Positions 15,181 to 23,536 of a stretch of 56,173 bases of DNA are shown here, piece after piece. Within the stretch, counting starts at the first letter, position 1. The number at the start of each line of letters is the position of its first letter. Source of the stretch: DATDAW01 sp036524675 (lineage in GTDB: Bacteria; Verrucomicrobiota; Verrucomicrobiia; Chthoniobacterales; DASVRZ01); contig DATDBU010000184.1 in assembly GCA_036524675.1 (NCBI GenBank), forward strand, positions 1 through 56,173, written 5' to 3'. A program made the position numbers and the translations under genes. A model generated the notes under the pieces. That model was not told the origin of the DNA. It made no database searches and saw nothing but the letters and a program-made list of their open reading frames with translations.

Positions 15181-17910
15181 GTGATCGTGCTCATGGGTTC
15201 CGGCGGCGAAGCGGCTTGCGAGACGGCGGATTTTCTCAACGCGCAGGATGAGCGGGTCGGCGTGTTGCAGGTGCGACTCTATCGACCGTTTGATGAACGT
15301 CGTTTCCGCGCTGCGCTTCCTGCAAGCGTGAAGGCGCTGGCCGTGCTTGACCGGACCAAAGAACCAGGCGGACCCGGCGAACCGCTTTATCTCGATTGCC
15401 TGCAGGCGTTCTATGGGACGGAACGATCGCCGAAGATCGTCGGTGGGCGCTACGGCTTGTCGTCGAAGGAATTCACGCCCACGATGATCAAAGCCGTCTT
15501 CGACAATCTCGCGACTGCAGAACCGCGAAATCATTTCACTATCGGAATCCACGACGACGTCAGCGGGACAAGTCTCGACTACGATCCTGCGTGGTCGATC
15601 GAGGGTGACGATGTTTTTCGCGCTCTCTTCTACGGCCTTGGCTCGGACGGCACGGTCGGCGCCAACAAAGAGACGATCAAGATCATCGGCGAAAACACCG
15701 AACACTTTGCCCAAGGCTATTTTGTTTATGACTCGAAAAAGGCCGGCGCCATCACCATCTCGCATCTGCGGTTTGGTCCACGTCCGATCCGATCGAGCTA
15801 TTTGATCACCGAAGCGCAGTTCGTCGGTTGCCATCAGTCTCTCTTTCTCGAGCGCTTCGATGTGAGCGAACGGCTTGCCCCTGGCGGCATCCTCCTTCTG
15901 AATTCTCCGCACGGCGCCGACCGCGTGTGGGAGACTCTGCCCGAACCGACGCAGCGAGGACTTATCACCAAACGCGCAAGGTTCTTCCTCATCGACGCGG
16001 CAAAGGTGGCGCGTGAGTGCGGCCTGGCGGGGCGGATTAACACGGCAATGCAGGTTTGCTTTTTCGCCATCTCGGGCGTGCTGCCACATGATGAAGCCCT
16101 CGCCACCATCCGCGATTCCATCCGCAAGACGTACGCGAAAAAAGGCGAGGAAGTTGTCGCGATGAATCTGGCGGTCGTCGATCGCACCCTGGCGCATTTG
16201 CACGAAGTCCCACTCCCGTCAGAGAGCACCGGCCGGGCGAAAATCCGTCCACCGGTTTCGGAAGAAGCGCCTGTCTTCGTGCGACGAGTAATCGCTCCCA
16301 TGGTCGCCGGCCGCGGCGATACCCTCCCGGTGAGCGCGCTGCCTTGCGATGGCACCTTCCCCACCGGCACGGCCCGATGGGAAAAACGCAATCTGGCCAA
16401 CGAGGTGCCGGTGTGGGACGCAGACATTTGCATCCAATGCGCGAAATGCGTGATGGTTTGCCCGCACGCGGTCATCCGCAACAAGGTTTACGAGCCGGAG
16501 CGCCTCGTGGGAGCCCCGCTAACCTTCAAGTCGCGCGACGCGCGGCTGCCCGAGTGGAAGGAATTGAAATTCACGCTGCAAGTCGCTGTCGAGGATTGCA
16601 CCAGCTGCGGCCTCTGCGTGGAAGTTTGCCCCGTGCGCAATAAATCGGAGGCGCGACTCAGGGCCATCAACATGGAGCCGCAACCACCGCTGCGTGAAGT
16701 CGAACGGGCGAATTGGAATTTTTTCCTCTCGCTTCCGGAACTCGACCGGACCCGCGTGCCGACCGACCATATCCGGTCTCAGCAAGTGCAACAGCCGCTT
16801 TTCGAATTTTCCGGCGCATGCGCAGGCTGCGGCGAAACACCCTATCTCAAACTGCTCTCGCAGCTCTTTGGCGACCGTATGCTCGTGGCCAACGCCACGG
16901 GTTGTTCGTCGATCTACGGCGGCAATTTGCCAACCACACCGTGGGCGCATGACAGCCAGGGACGCGGCCCGGCATGGAGTAACTCGCTGTTCGAGGACAA
17001 CGCGGAATTCGGCCTTGGGTTCCGCGTCTCGCTCGACAAACAGCGTGAGTTTGCCAGCGAACTGCTACACGGGCTCGCGGATGAACTTGGCGACGGAATC
17101 GCGGACGCGATTCTTGCTGCCGATCAATCTGACGAAGCAGGCATCCAGGAGCAGCGCGAACGCGTCGCGGACTTGAAAGCGCAACTGTCGACACTCAACT
17201 GCGACGCTGCGCGACGACTCGAGGCAATCGCGGATGCGCTCGTCCGCAAGAGCGTGTGGATCGTCGGCGGCGACGGCTGGGGATACGACATCGGTTATGG
17301 CGGGCTCGACCATGTGTTGGCCAGCGGCGCGAATGTGAAAGTGTTGCTGCTCGACACTGAGGTCTATTCCAACACCGGAGGTCAGTGCTCGAAGGCGACG
17401 CCACGAGGAGCAGTCGCGAAATTCGCCTCCGCAGGCAAACGCGCTCCAAAAAAGGATCTCGGACTGATAGCGATGAGTTACGGCACGATCTATGTCGCCT
17501 CCGTCGCGATGGGGGCGAAGGATGAACACACCCTGCGTGCGTTTCTCGAAGCGGAAAACTACGACGGTCCAGCGCTCATTATCGCCTACAGCCACTGCAT
17601 CGCGCATGGCATCGAAATGAAATACGGTATGCGCAACCAAAAGGTAGCCGTCGATAGCGGCCAGTGGCTGCTTTATCGGTATGATCCTCGCCGTGTGGCT
17701 CAGGGAGAAAACCCTCTGCAGCTCGATTCGTCCACGCCACGCACAAAGGTCCGCGACTATTTTGAGCTTGAGGGCCGTTTCAAAATGCTGCGGCGGACTC
17801 ATCCTGATGAAGCAGCTGACGTTTTCCAGCAGGCGCAACACGATGCCGACGTGCGCCGGGCATTTTTTGCCCAGCTGGCTGCTGCGGCTCCGTCGGCGAA
17901 ACATCCCTAG
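15181..17910 (+). CDS. nifJ: Pyruvate:ferredoxin oxidoreductase, main part (domains II-VI, same frame)
   Basis: This frame continues the previous fragment; a possible restart is GTG 15181. It carries the domain II fold and the gamma-type domain with SDGTVGANKETIKIIGENTE. Two ferredoxin [4Fe-4S] motifs follow (CIQCAKCVMVCPHA and CTSCGLCVEVCPVRNKSEA), then the ThDP-binding domain with the proximal cluster site CAGCGETPYLKLLSQLFGDR. ThDP/Mg residues GDGWGYDIGYGGLDHV and DTEVYSNTGGQ are also present. Full gene 14365-17910 is 1181 codons, the normal length. Reaction: pyruvate + CoA + oxidised ferredoxin to acetyl-CoA + CO2 + reduced ferredoxin, in the cytoplasm. Without domain I, which helps bind pyruvate, this fragment alone should be inactive. 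The DHODH-like gene follows after 5 nt. Confidence 0.88.
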   Translation: MIVLMGSGGEAACETADFLNAQDERVGVLQVRLYRPFDERRFRAALPASVKALAVLDRTKEPGGPGEPLYLDCLQAFYGTERSPKIVGGRYGLSSKEFTPTMIKAVFDNLATAEPRNHFTIGIHDDVSGTSLDYDPAWSIEGDDVFRALFYGLGSDGTVGANKETIKIIGENTEHFAQGYFVYDSKKAGAITISHLRFGPRPIRSSYLITEAQFVGCHQSLFLERFDVSERLAPGGILLLNSPHGADRVWETLPEPTQRGLITKRARFFLIDAAKVARECGLAGRINTAMQVCFFAISGVLPHDEALATIRDSIRKTYAKKGEEVVAMNLAVVDRTLAHLHEVPLPSESTGRAKIRPPVSEEAPVFVRRVIAPMVAGRGDTLPVSALPCDGTFPTGTARWEKRNLANEVPVWDADICIQCAKCVMVCPHAVIRNKVYEPERLVGAPLTFKSRDARLPEWKELKFTLQVAVEDCTSCGLCVEVCPVRNKSEARLRAINMEPQPPLREVERANWNFFLSLPELDRTRVPTDHIRSQQVQQPLFEFSGACAGCGETPYLKLLSQLFGDRMLVANATGCSSIYGGNLPTTPWAHDSQGRGPAWSNSLFEDNAEFGLGFRVSLDKQREFASELLHGLADELGDGIADAILAADQSDEAGIQEQRERVADLKAQLSTLNCDAARRLEAIADALVRKSVWIVGGDGWGYDIGYGGLDHVLASGANVKVLLLDTEVYSNTGGQCSKATPRGAVAKFASAGKRAPKKDLGLIAMSYGTIYVASVAMGAKDEHTLRAFLEAENYDGPALIIAYSHCIAHGIEMKYGMRNQKVAVDSGQWLLYRYDPRRVAQGENPLQLDSSTPRTKVRDYFELEGRFKMLRRTHPDEAADVFQQAQHDADVRRAFFAQLAAAAPSAKHP

Positions 17911-17915
17911 ACCCC

Positions 17916-18917
17916 ATGAATCTGAGCACTACCTATCTTGGCCTAAAACTGCGCACACCACTTGTGCCGTCGGCTTCACCGCTGTCCAAGAAACTGGATA
18001 ACCTCAAGCTTATGGAAGATGCCGGCGCCGCTGCTATCGTGTTCCATTCGCTCTTTGAGGAGCAAATCCGGGCAGACCGCTTCGAACTCGAAAACGAACT
18101 CACCCAAGGCACACACAGCTATGCGGAGTCATTGACCTATTTTCCCGCGCAAGAGGATTTTGCTGTCGGTCCAGAGACGTATCTCGACCATCTTAGCCGG
18201 GCAAAAAGTAGTCTCGATATTCCGATCATTGCCAGCCTCAATGGCGAAACGGTAGGTGGTTGGACCCGTTTTGCCCGGCAGATCGAACAGGCCGGCGCCG
18301 ACGCCCTGGAACTTAACTTCTATTCGGTCCCAACTGATGCGGATCGCTCGGCCGAAGACATCGAACGTGGTTATCTGACGATTCTCGACATGGTAAAGGC
18401 CCAAGTGAAAATCCCGGTTGCAATCAAACTCAGCCCGTTTTTCACCAGTCTAACGCATTTCGCCCGGCAGCTGGAGCGGCACGGCGCGGATGGGCTCGTG
18501 CTTTTCAACCGCTTTTTCCAGCCCAACATCGATCTCGAATCCGGTGAAATCATTCCGCACGCGCAACTCAGCACGTCAGGAGCGTTGCGCTTACCATTGC
18601 GTTGGATCGCCATTCTCTACCATAAGCTTGGAATCAGCCTCGCAGCGACCAGTGGGATCCACCGCGGAACTGACGCGCTCAAGCTGCTGATGGCTGGCGC
18701 GGATGTTACGATGCTCTGTTCCGCTCTATTGCAGCATGGGATCAGCCATTTGCGTGTCGTGGAACACGAAATGATCGATTGGATGGCCCAACACGAATAT
18801 GAATCCGTCGAACAACTCAAAGGCCGTCTGAGCCAGCAGAACTGCCCCGATCCTGCTGCGTTCGAACGGGCACAATACGTGCTCGCTGTTGGAAGCTTTC
18901 ACACGCGGATCTTATAA
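17916..18917 (+). CDS. Dihydroorotate dehydrogenase-like flavoprotein
   Basis: The 333 residues form a TIM barrel of the class 1 DHODH/PreA superfamily. The opening is STTYLGLKLRTPLVPSASPL. FMN and substrate regions are recognisable as IIASLNGETVGGW (N and E), ADALELNFY and VAIKLSPFF (the FMN-contact lysine), followed by a C-terminal phosphate loop LAATSGIHRGTDALKLLMAG. True pyrimidine enzymes have a different active-site loop, and this paralogue is often found beside nifJ. It may accept electrons from reduced ferredoxin or another donor, but its substrate is unknown. It starts 5 nt after the nifJ stop and ends the operon. Downstream, CCGAGC/GCTCGG arms near 18936-18957 could be a weak terminator hairpin. 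Confidence 0.85.
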   Translation: MNLSTTYLGLKLRTPLVPSASPLSKKLDNLKLMEDAGAAAIVFHSLFEEQIRADRFELENELTQGTHSYAESLTYFPAQEDFAVGPETYLDHLSRAKSSLDIPIIASLNGETVGGWTRFARQIEQAGADALELNFYSVPTDADRSAEDIERGYLTILDMVKAQVKIPVAIKLSPFFTSLTHFARQLERHGADGLVLFNRFFQPNIDLESGEIIPHAQLSTSGALRLPLRWIAILYHKLGISLAATSGIHRGTDALKLLMAGADVTMLCSALLQHGISHLRVVEHEMIDWMAQHEYESVEQLKGRLSQQNCPDPAAFERAQYVLAVGSFHTRIL

Positions 18918-19006
18918 GGACAGATCGTTGCACCGAGCCGCTTACCGCTCGGCGCCCACTGGTTCGCATCTGTTGCAGATATCCATGCGGCGCGAGCAAT
19001 TTTTAC

Positions 19007-19516
19007 TCAAAGCGGATAGTGAGCATGCGCCAGATCGGGTGGATTTATCGCGAACCGCAATGCATTCATGGGTGAACTGCACTCAATGGCGGTGACGGAG
19101 GTCTCGATCACGACAAAGCCTGGTGCTTTCGCATACTCCTGGAGAAAATACGCGTGCGATTTGTCTTCGACCTTCTTCCAGATGCGCTTGAGCGTACGCG
19201 TTTCGGTGAGAACCTTGGCTTTTCCTATCAGATTCAAAATCAGACTCTTGTCGCTGTTGGAGAACATCCAGTTCACATCGGGGTGCTGCTGGATTTGTCC
19301 GACCTTGCGGCTGTTGGGGGAAGTCAGGGTGTGGAAAATTGGGAATTCGTCAAAGGAGAGTGTGGACATCCAGCGCACGGCCGGTTTGCCTTCCTGATCC
19401 ACGGTGCACAGGATACCTGGGTGACGACCGTTCACCAGACTCTTTGCCAGTCCGATGATGTCCTCGCTGTCTTCGATGTCGAAGGATTCGCTGTCGATTT
19501 CGGGGGGTGTTTTCAT
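19007..19516 (-). CDS. Pyridoxamine 5'-phosphate oxidase-like FMN-binding protein (general stress type)
   Basis: This 169-residue protein has the split-barrel fold of the PNPOx-like general stress family. It has an early helix (DIIGLAKSLVNGRHPGILCT), then barrel strands (KPAVRWMSTLSFDEFPIFHT) with the R-W-M-S-T-L flavin-binding strand. SPNSRKVGQIQQHPDVNWMF follows, a region that in the family contacts the FMN phosphate (S-K). Family members bind FMN or F420 and act in redox stress; the substrate is unknown. It converges with the DHODH-like gene and lies next to the CHAD and USP genes on the same strand with a 108-bp gap, so it may belong to the same stress regulon. Confidence 0.85.
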   Translation of the reverse strand: MKTPPEIDSESFDIEDSEDIIGLAKSLVNGRHPGILCTVDQEGKPAVRWMSTLSFDEFPIFHTLTSPNSRKVGQIQQHPDVNWMFSNSDKSLILNLIGKAKVLTETRTLKRIWKKVEDKSHAYFLQEYAKAPGFVVIETSVTAIECSSPMNALRFAINPPDLAHAHYPL

Positions 19517-19624
19517 GGCTAAATACGGGAGATGCAGGGTTGGTTATGGGGTGCCGTTCAATCTGTTTCAGTATAGGCCTGCCTGCCTGGCAATAGTGCG
19601 CTTGTTCAAAAAGCAGGAGAATTT

Positions 19625-20650
19625 TTATCTTCCGGTGCGCAATGGCCGTTCATCGGTTTCGAGTGGCATCGTTGGGTTGCCAGTACTATCGTGCCATTCC
19701 GTCCAATGGGCCTCAAGCGACTGGACGAAACGGCGTGGCTTTTGCTCGAAAATTTTCCCCGCCAATGGCCGGCAGCTGCGCCGTATTCTCCGGCTGCGTT
19801 TATTCAAGCGACGCACGACTCGCTTGACAACCGGCCCGCCGCCAAAACGCTTGGGAGTTTCTTGCAATGCTGTTTTCAAGACCGCGAGGTCATGATCGTT
19901 TCCGATTAACTCCTGCAAAGTTTTGAGCCGTGCTATCATCGGCTTAAGTCGTTTGGGCCAGACCGGCCGGAGGAACTGTAATTCGTAATATAGATTCTTC
20001 ACTCGGATGCGCCAGCAGTGAAAACTAGTGTCATCACCATCGGCAAACGCGCGCCTCATGCGCCGGCGGCAGGCACGATAAACGGCCTTCAGCCCTGCCT
20101 CGATTGCCTGGCGGTCATCGGTCGTGATAGGCAGTTTCCGCAGACGTTGGCGGGTCGCCTCCAGAGCCTGGATCATCCGGCCCATTATCTCTCCCGAAGC
20201 GGTCGCGTGCGTGTGTGCAATCTGCCGGGAATACCGGGCATGCACGAGAGTTGCGTCGTTACGCTTTTTCCCGCGGCGGGCAGTCGCGGCAAGCCCCTGG
20301 AGAGTCTGGGCTCCAACTGTGGCTTCGCGCATCGATGCAAAAAGCTGCGCCGCTTCTTTGAGATGTGTGTTTTCGCGCTGAAAAGCAGCGTTGCCAATTA
20401 TTGGCCGAAGCAGTCTCAAATTTGCCCGAACGCGTTTGATGATCGTACGGATGGCGTGAATGTCCTCTTCGGAATTACGTCCCGGGTGTTTGACGCGATG
20501 GATAGCGCTTTGAAGAAGCGCATCGCAAACACGCATCACGCTGACACCGACCGGTTCGCGGGGCCGCAGGGAAATGTCGGCTTCTTTCTCCATCGCTGAC
20601 CCATGAGCGAGGGAGTTCAGGTTTGAGTTGTTTCCTGCGATTGCATGCAT
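19625..20650 (-). CDS. CHAD domain-containing protein
   Basis: From the ATG at 20648-20650 the product has 341 residues; a second start at 20593 is possible. An all-helical CHAD domain spans most of it. Conserved histidines sit in the helices, as in AIHRVKHPGRNSEEDIHAIR (the HxxR-type motif), CWRIRVKNLYYELQFLRPVW and LIGNDHDLAVLKTALQE. The protein is very basic, as expected for a domain known to bind polyphosphate granules. The earlier in-frame residues up to 20872 overlap the USP gene in another frame and look non-coding. It is the last gene of the leftward USP cluster, 35 bp after the USP at 20686. Polyphosphate binding is family knowledge, not shown here. Confidence 0.83.
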   Translation of the reverse strand: MHAIAGNNSNLNSLAHGSAMEKEADISLRPREPVGVSVMRVCDALLQSAIHRVKHPGRNSEEDIHAIRTIIKRVRANLRLLRPIIGNAAFQRENTHLKEAAQLFASMREATVGAQTLQGLAATARRGKKRNDATLVHARYSRQIAHTHATASGEIMGRMIQALEATRQRLRKLPITTDDRQAIEAGLKAVYRACRRRMRRAFADGDDTSFHCWRIRVKNLYYELQFLRPVWPKRLKPMIARLKTLQELIGNDHDLAVLKTALQETPKRFGGGPVVKRVVRRLNKRSRRIRRSCRPLAGKIFEQKPRRFVQSLEAHWTEWHDSTGNPTMPLETDERPLRTGR

Positions 20651-20685
20651 ATCCGATTTTTGACTCTGGAAACCGTTTTCGACGG

Positions 20686-21219
20686 CTACACAAAATCGTA
20701 GTCCAGGTCGCGAACCACCAGCACTGGGCACGGCGCGTCGCGGACGATGTGCTCCGCAACGCTGCCCACAAGCAGGTGCCGCAGACCCTCGTATCCGTGA
20801 GTTGCGGTAATGATGAGATCCGAGCGGATTTCTCGCGCGACTTCGAGGATGCCTTCGAAGGCGTAGCCACAATGGACGAGGGTCGTCACCGGCACATCCG
20901 CCGGTATCCTGGCTATTCGAATGTCTTCGAGTTGTTTTTCAAGAGCCGCGAGCTGTTCCGCTTCCAGCGGCTTGGGATCAGGCAGCTCCGGTGAGCAAAA
21001 CGATGGCGTCGCGATGTGCAGGATTGTTAGTTTCGCTGCGAACTGCTTGGCCAACGGCACGGCATATTGCAGGGATTTCAACGACGTCCTGCTAAATTCC
21101 ACCGGCACGAGGATGTTTTTTAGCTGAACAATCGACGAAATTGGTTTAGTCCCGTCGGATAACACGTCCGTCCTTCCTGCAGCAATAGTTTCAAGTGGTG
21201 TGAGGGCTTCGGCGTTCAT
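20686..21219 (-). CDS. Universal stress protein
   Basis: This 177-residue protein has a poorly conserved 30-residue N-terminal extension and then a single UspA domain. The domain has QLKNILVPVEFSRTSLKSLQ, a central alternating alpha/beta region, and the C-terminal loop ATHGYEGLRHLLVGSVAEH before the last strand CPVLVV. The first glycine of the G-x2-G-x9-G-S motif is Ala here. It is closely similar to the USPs at 21266 and 21975 and follows the first after 46 bp, in the same direction. CHAD follows it. Role is inferred: adaptation to starvation, hypoxia or other stress in the cytoplasm. Confidence 0.92.
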   Translation of the reverse strand: MNAEALTPLETIAAGRTDVLSDGTKPISSIVQLKNILVPVEFSRTSLKSLQYAVPLAKQFAAKLTILHIATPSFCSPELPDPKPLEAEQLAALEKQLEDIRIARIPADVPVTTLVHCGYAFEGILEVAREIRSDLIITATHGYEGLRHLLVGSVAEHIVRDAPCPVLVVRDLDYDFV

Positions 21220-21265
21220 AATCTTGATAGATCCCGTGGATGATTAATGATTGAGGACAAATAGG

Positions 21266-21781
21266 TTAGCACGGGCGCACGAATTCGTTTTCGACCTCGC
21301 GAACCACGAGCACAGGGCAGGGTGCATCGCGTGCAATCTGCTCCGCGGTGCTGCCCATGAGCAGGCGCTTTAGGCCGGTGCGGCCGTGGGTCGTGATGAT
21401 GACGAGGTCTGCCCGAATGTCGCGAGCCACTTCGATGATGCCTTCAAAGACAGAGTCTTGCCGGACGATGGCAGTCACTGGCATTTCTGGCGGAATTTTC
21501 GCGATTCGAATGTCCTCCAACTGTTTTTGTAGCGCTGCCATCTCCTTTTTGTCGAATGGCGGCGGATATGGAAAATCCGTCGGGTATTCTGTTGGAACGA
21601 TGTGAAGAAGAGTGATCCCGGCGCCAAATAGCCTGGCAAATGGCACGGCATAATCCAGGGAATTGAGCGACATTTCGGAAAAATCCAGCAATACCAGGAT
21701 TCTCTTCACGCGAATTATACCCGGAGTTTGCACGCGGTCACGTATCGCGTGCCCAGGCAATTCGAGGGTTTCAGTTGTCAT
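21266..21781 (-). CDS. Universal stress protein
   Basis: A single UspA domain of 171 residues: IRVKRILVLLDFSEMSLNSL at the first strand and loop, the hydrophobic strand ITLLHIVPTEYP, and TTHGRTGLKRLLMGSTAEQI for the nucleotide loop, with only the first glycine changed to Thr. Its ATG (21779-21781) overlaps the stop of the upstream 66-codon gene (ATGA), indicating translational coupling. It is a close paralogue of its neighbours, so the cluster grew by duplication. Nucleotide binding is likely but not proven. Confidence 0.92.
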   Translation of the reverse strand: MTTETLELPGHAIRDRVQTPGIIRVKRILVLLDFSEMSLNSLDYAVPFARLFGAGITLLHIVPTEYPTDFPYPPPFDKKEMAALQKQLEDIRIAKIPPEMPVTAIVRQDSVFEGIIEVARDIRADLVIITTHGRTGLKRLLMGSTAEQIARDAPCPVLVVREVENEFVRPC

Positions 21782-21978
21782 GGAGTGAATGGGTTTTGCA
21801 ATTTACTGCGGAATGCATCGTGCCGTGAGGGGGTTTCTACCGGCACCAGCATTTGCACTGGCATGACGTCGAGCGATGCGCCGGCACGGGCTCCGAATTC
21901 CCACAGGCGATTCCACTGCGGCGACAGGCAGTGGTCCGGACAATTCAGGAAAGGATTCCATTGGGTTAGTGTAGTCAT
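21778..21978 (-). CDS. Small protein between two USP genes, Hsp20-like N-terminus
   Basis: This 66-codon gene starts at ATG 21976-21978 behind a strong CGAGGAG ribosome-binding site. It overlaps the upstream USP stop and the downstream USP start by 4 nt each, so it is very probably translated. The first ten residues, MTTLTQWNPF, look like the start of small heat-shock proteins (Hsp20, typically LTRWNPF...), but no alpha-crystallin domain follows. The remainder (SPQWNRLWEFGARAGASLDV and so on) is unrecognised. It may be a shortened hsp20 kept for coupling, or an unrelated small protein. Confidence 0.6.
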   Translation of the reverse strand: MTTLTQWNPFLNCPDHCLSPQWNRLWEFGARAGASLDVMPVQMLVPVETPSRHDAFRSKLQNPFTP

Positions 21979-22538
21979 TTTGTTTCTCCTCGTTGATGGG
22001 CATTGGTTTTTACTGGCAAACGGCTCTTGTTGGCACTGAACGGCACGAAATCGTGTTCCATCTCATGAATCACGAGTACAGGGCATGTCGCACGGCACAC
22101 GATGTTCTCGGCCATGCTGCCGTTCAGCAAATGTTTCATGCCCGTGTATCCGCGGGTTGTGATAATGATGAGATCCGCCGGAATTTCATGCATAACTTCG
22201 AAGATGCCGTCGAAGACGAAGTCATGGCGAACGATGGCGTCCGATGGCACCTCCGGCGGAACGTACGTAGTTCGAATTTCCTCGAGTTGTTTCTCGATCT
22301 TTTTGAAGTGATCTGGATCAAGCGGCAAGGGATATGGAAGTGCCGCGAGGGGTCGCGGCGACGCGATGTACAAGAGAGTTATCTTCGCGCCGAATTGTCT
22401 AGCGAATGGCACGGCGTAATCCAGAGATTTGAGCGACGTTTCGCTAAGATCCAGTGGCACGAGAATGTTCTTTAAATGAACGTCCGAAGGTGCGTCGCGG
22501 AACGCGAGACCGGGTGGTTGGAATGTTATGGTTTTCAT
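21975..22538 (-). CDS. Universal stress protein
   Basis: The product has 187 residues with one UspA domain. VHLKNILVPLDLSETSLKSL opens it, KITLLYIASPRPL is strand 2, and TTRGYTGMKHLLNGSMAENI is the nucleotide loop, in which Thr and Arg replace family-typical G and H. A charged C-terminal tail of about 25 residues follows the last strand CPVLVIHEMEHDF. The start ATG overlaps the stop of the two-domain USP (22535-22538), and the stop overlaps the start of the 66-codon gene. It is the second gene of the leftward USP operon. Confidence 0.92.
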   Translation of the reverse strand: MKTITFQPPGLAFRDAPSDVHLKNILVPLDLSETSLKSLDYAVPFARQFGAKITLLYIASPRPLAALPYPLPLDPDHFKKIEKQLEEIRTTYVPPEVPSDAIVRHDFVFDGIFEVMHEIPADLIIITTRGYTGMKHLLNGSMAENIVCRATCPVLVIHEMEHDFVPFSANKSRLPVKTNAHQRGETK

Positions 22539-23536
22539 GGGGGGGATGGATGAATGATGGCGTGTCGATAGAGAGGAAGCGCGACCGATTCACTGGTCCG
22601 GACTGGGACACACGCGACGTTGACCGGCGCATAGCGGAGGACGCCGCGTGATACGGAATGATGGCCCAAGCGTTGCCAGCCGTGGCGCGAGTGTGTGCCG
22701 GTAACGATCAGGTCGGCGCGTTCCTCCGCGGCAAGTTGAATCAGGTGTGCATCGGAACGGCCCCAATCCTCCGCAAAGCGGACGCGCGCATGGTTTCGTC
22801 CAAGGAGCGCCCGCACGCGTCGGCGAAAATGGCGCTTTTGCATGCGCAACGTCTCCAGCACCTCGGCGGCTACGAGTTGAGGGGGGTAAATATCATCGGC
22901 TGCACACGGTGCGAGTCCGGGTTCCAAGTAGGCCACGACTACGTCGCAGGGCTCCAATTGCTGGAACCAGCCCACCCAGCGCAATGCGGCATCGGATGGC
23001 GCTGAAAAATCCGCGCCTACCAGGACGCGGAGCCTGCGTTTCCTTTGCATCCACAGGAGGAATGGCGTGGCATCCCTGACGACCAGAGTTGGGGTTTCCG
23101 TGCTTTCCGCCACTCGTTCCGCGACACCGCCGAGCAGCCAGCGGGAGAGCAAGCGCTTTTTCCCCGCCGCCAAAACGAGCAGCCGGGCATGATGCGTCGC
23201 CGATTCCTCCAGCAGCACCGCATGCGGCAAACCGGCACGCAGCACTTGGGTCAGTTCTACTTGCGATGCACGTAACCGTTCCTCTTCGTTATGCAATTGG
23301 GACCGCGCGTAGAGAGCGAGCGAGTCGCGCAGTTCGCCGGGGAGGTTTTCCTGCTGTTTGTCGTTCACCGCATGCACAACCACAAGTGGTTCGTTCAAAT
23401 GTTTCGCGAAAGCAGCGGCTACTTCCAAGGCTTTCGCCGCCGGCTCTGAAAAGTCAGTGCCGCATACGATGCTCGGGCGAGGCACCGCAATTCTTGGGAT
23501 GGCTTCCGTAGGCTGCTCGTTGGAGTGCGTTTGCAT
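22535..23536 (-). CDS. Two-domain universal stress protein
   Basis: The 333 residues comprise two USP repeats (about 20-155 and 165-315). Domain 1 begins PSIVCGTDFSEPAAKALEVA and ends with LLSRWLLGGVAERV; domain 2 begins LRVLVGADFSAPSDAALRWV and ends GTHSRHGWQRLGHHSVSRGV. It matches domains 1 and 2 of the triple-USP protein at 1957-3267 point by point, including the degenerate nucleotide loops. The two are paralogues that differ by one domain. It is the first gene of the leftward operon, followed by three more coupled genes. Its promoter must lie right of 23536, where I see no clear -35/-10 pair. Confidence 0.9.
   Translation of the reverse strand: MQTHSNEQPTEAIPRIAVPRPSIVCGTDFSEPAAKALEVAAAFAKHLNEPLVVVHAVNDKQQENLPGELRDSLALYARSQLHNEEERLRASQVELTQVLRAGLPHAVLLEESATHHARLLVLAAGKKRLLSRWLLGGVAERVAESTETPTLVVRDATPFLLWMQRKRRLRVLVGADFSAPSDAALRWVGWFQQLEPCDVVVAYLEPGLAPCAADDIYPPQLVAAEVLETLRMQKRHFRRRVRALLGRNHARVRFAEDWGRSDAHLIQLAAEERADLIVTGTHSRHGWQRLGHHSVSRGVLRYAPVNVACVPVRTSESVALPLYRHAIIHPSPP

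Noticed and set aside
19625..20872. CHAD gene start at 20872
   Set aside because: The first 74 codons overlap the USP gene in another frame and read as basic low-complexity sequence; ATG 20648-20650 is the better start.
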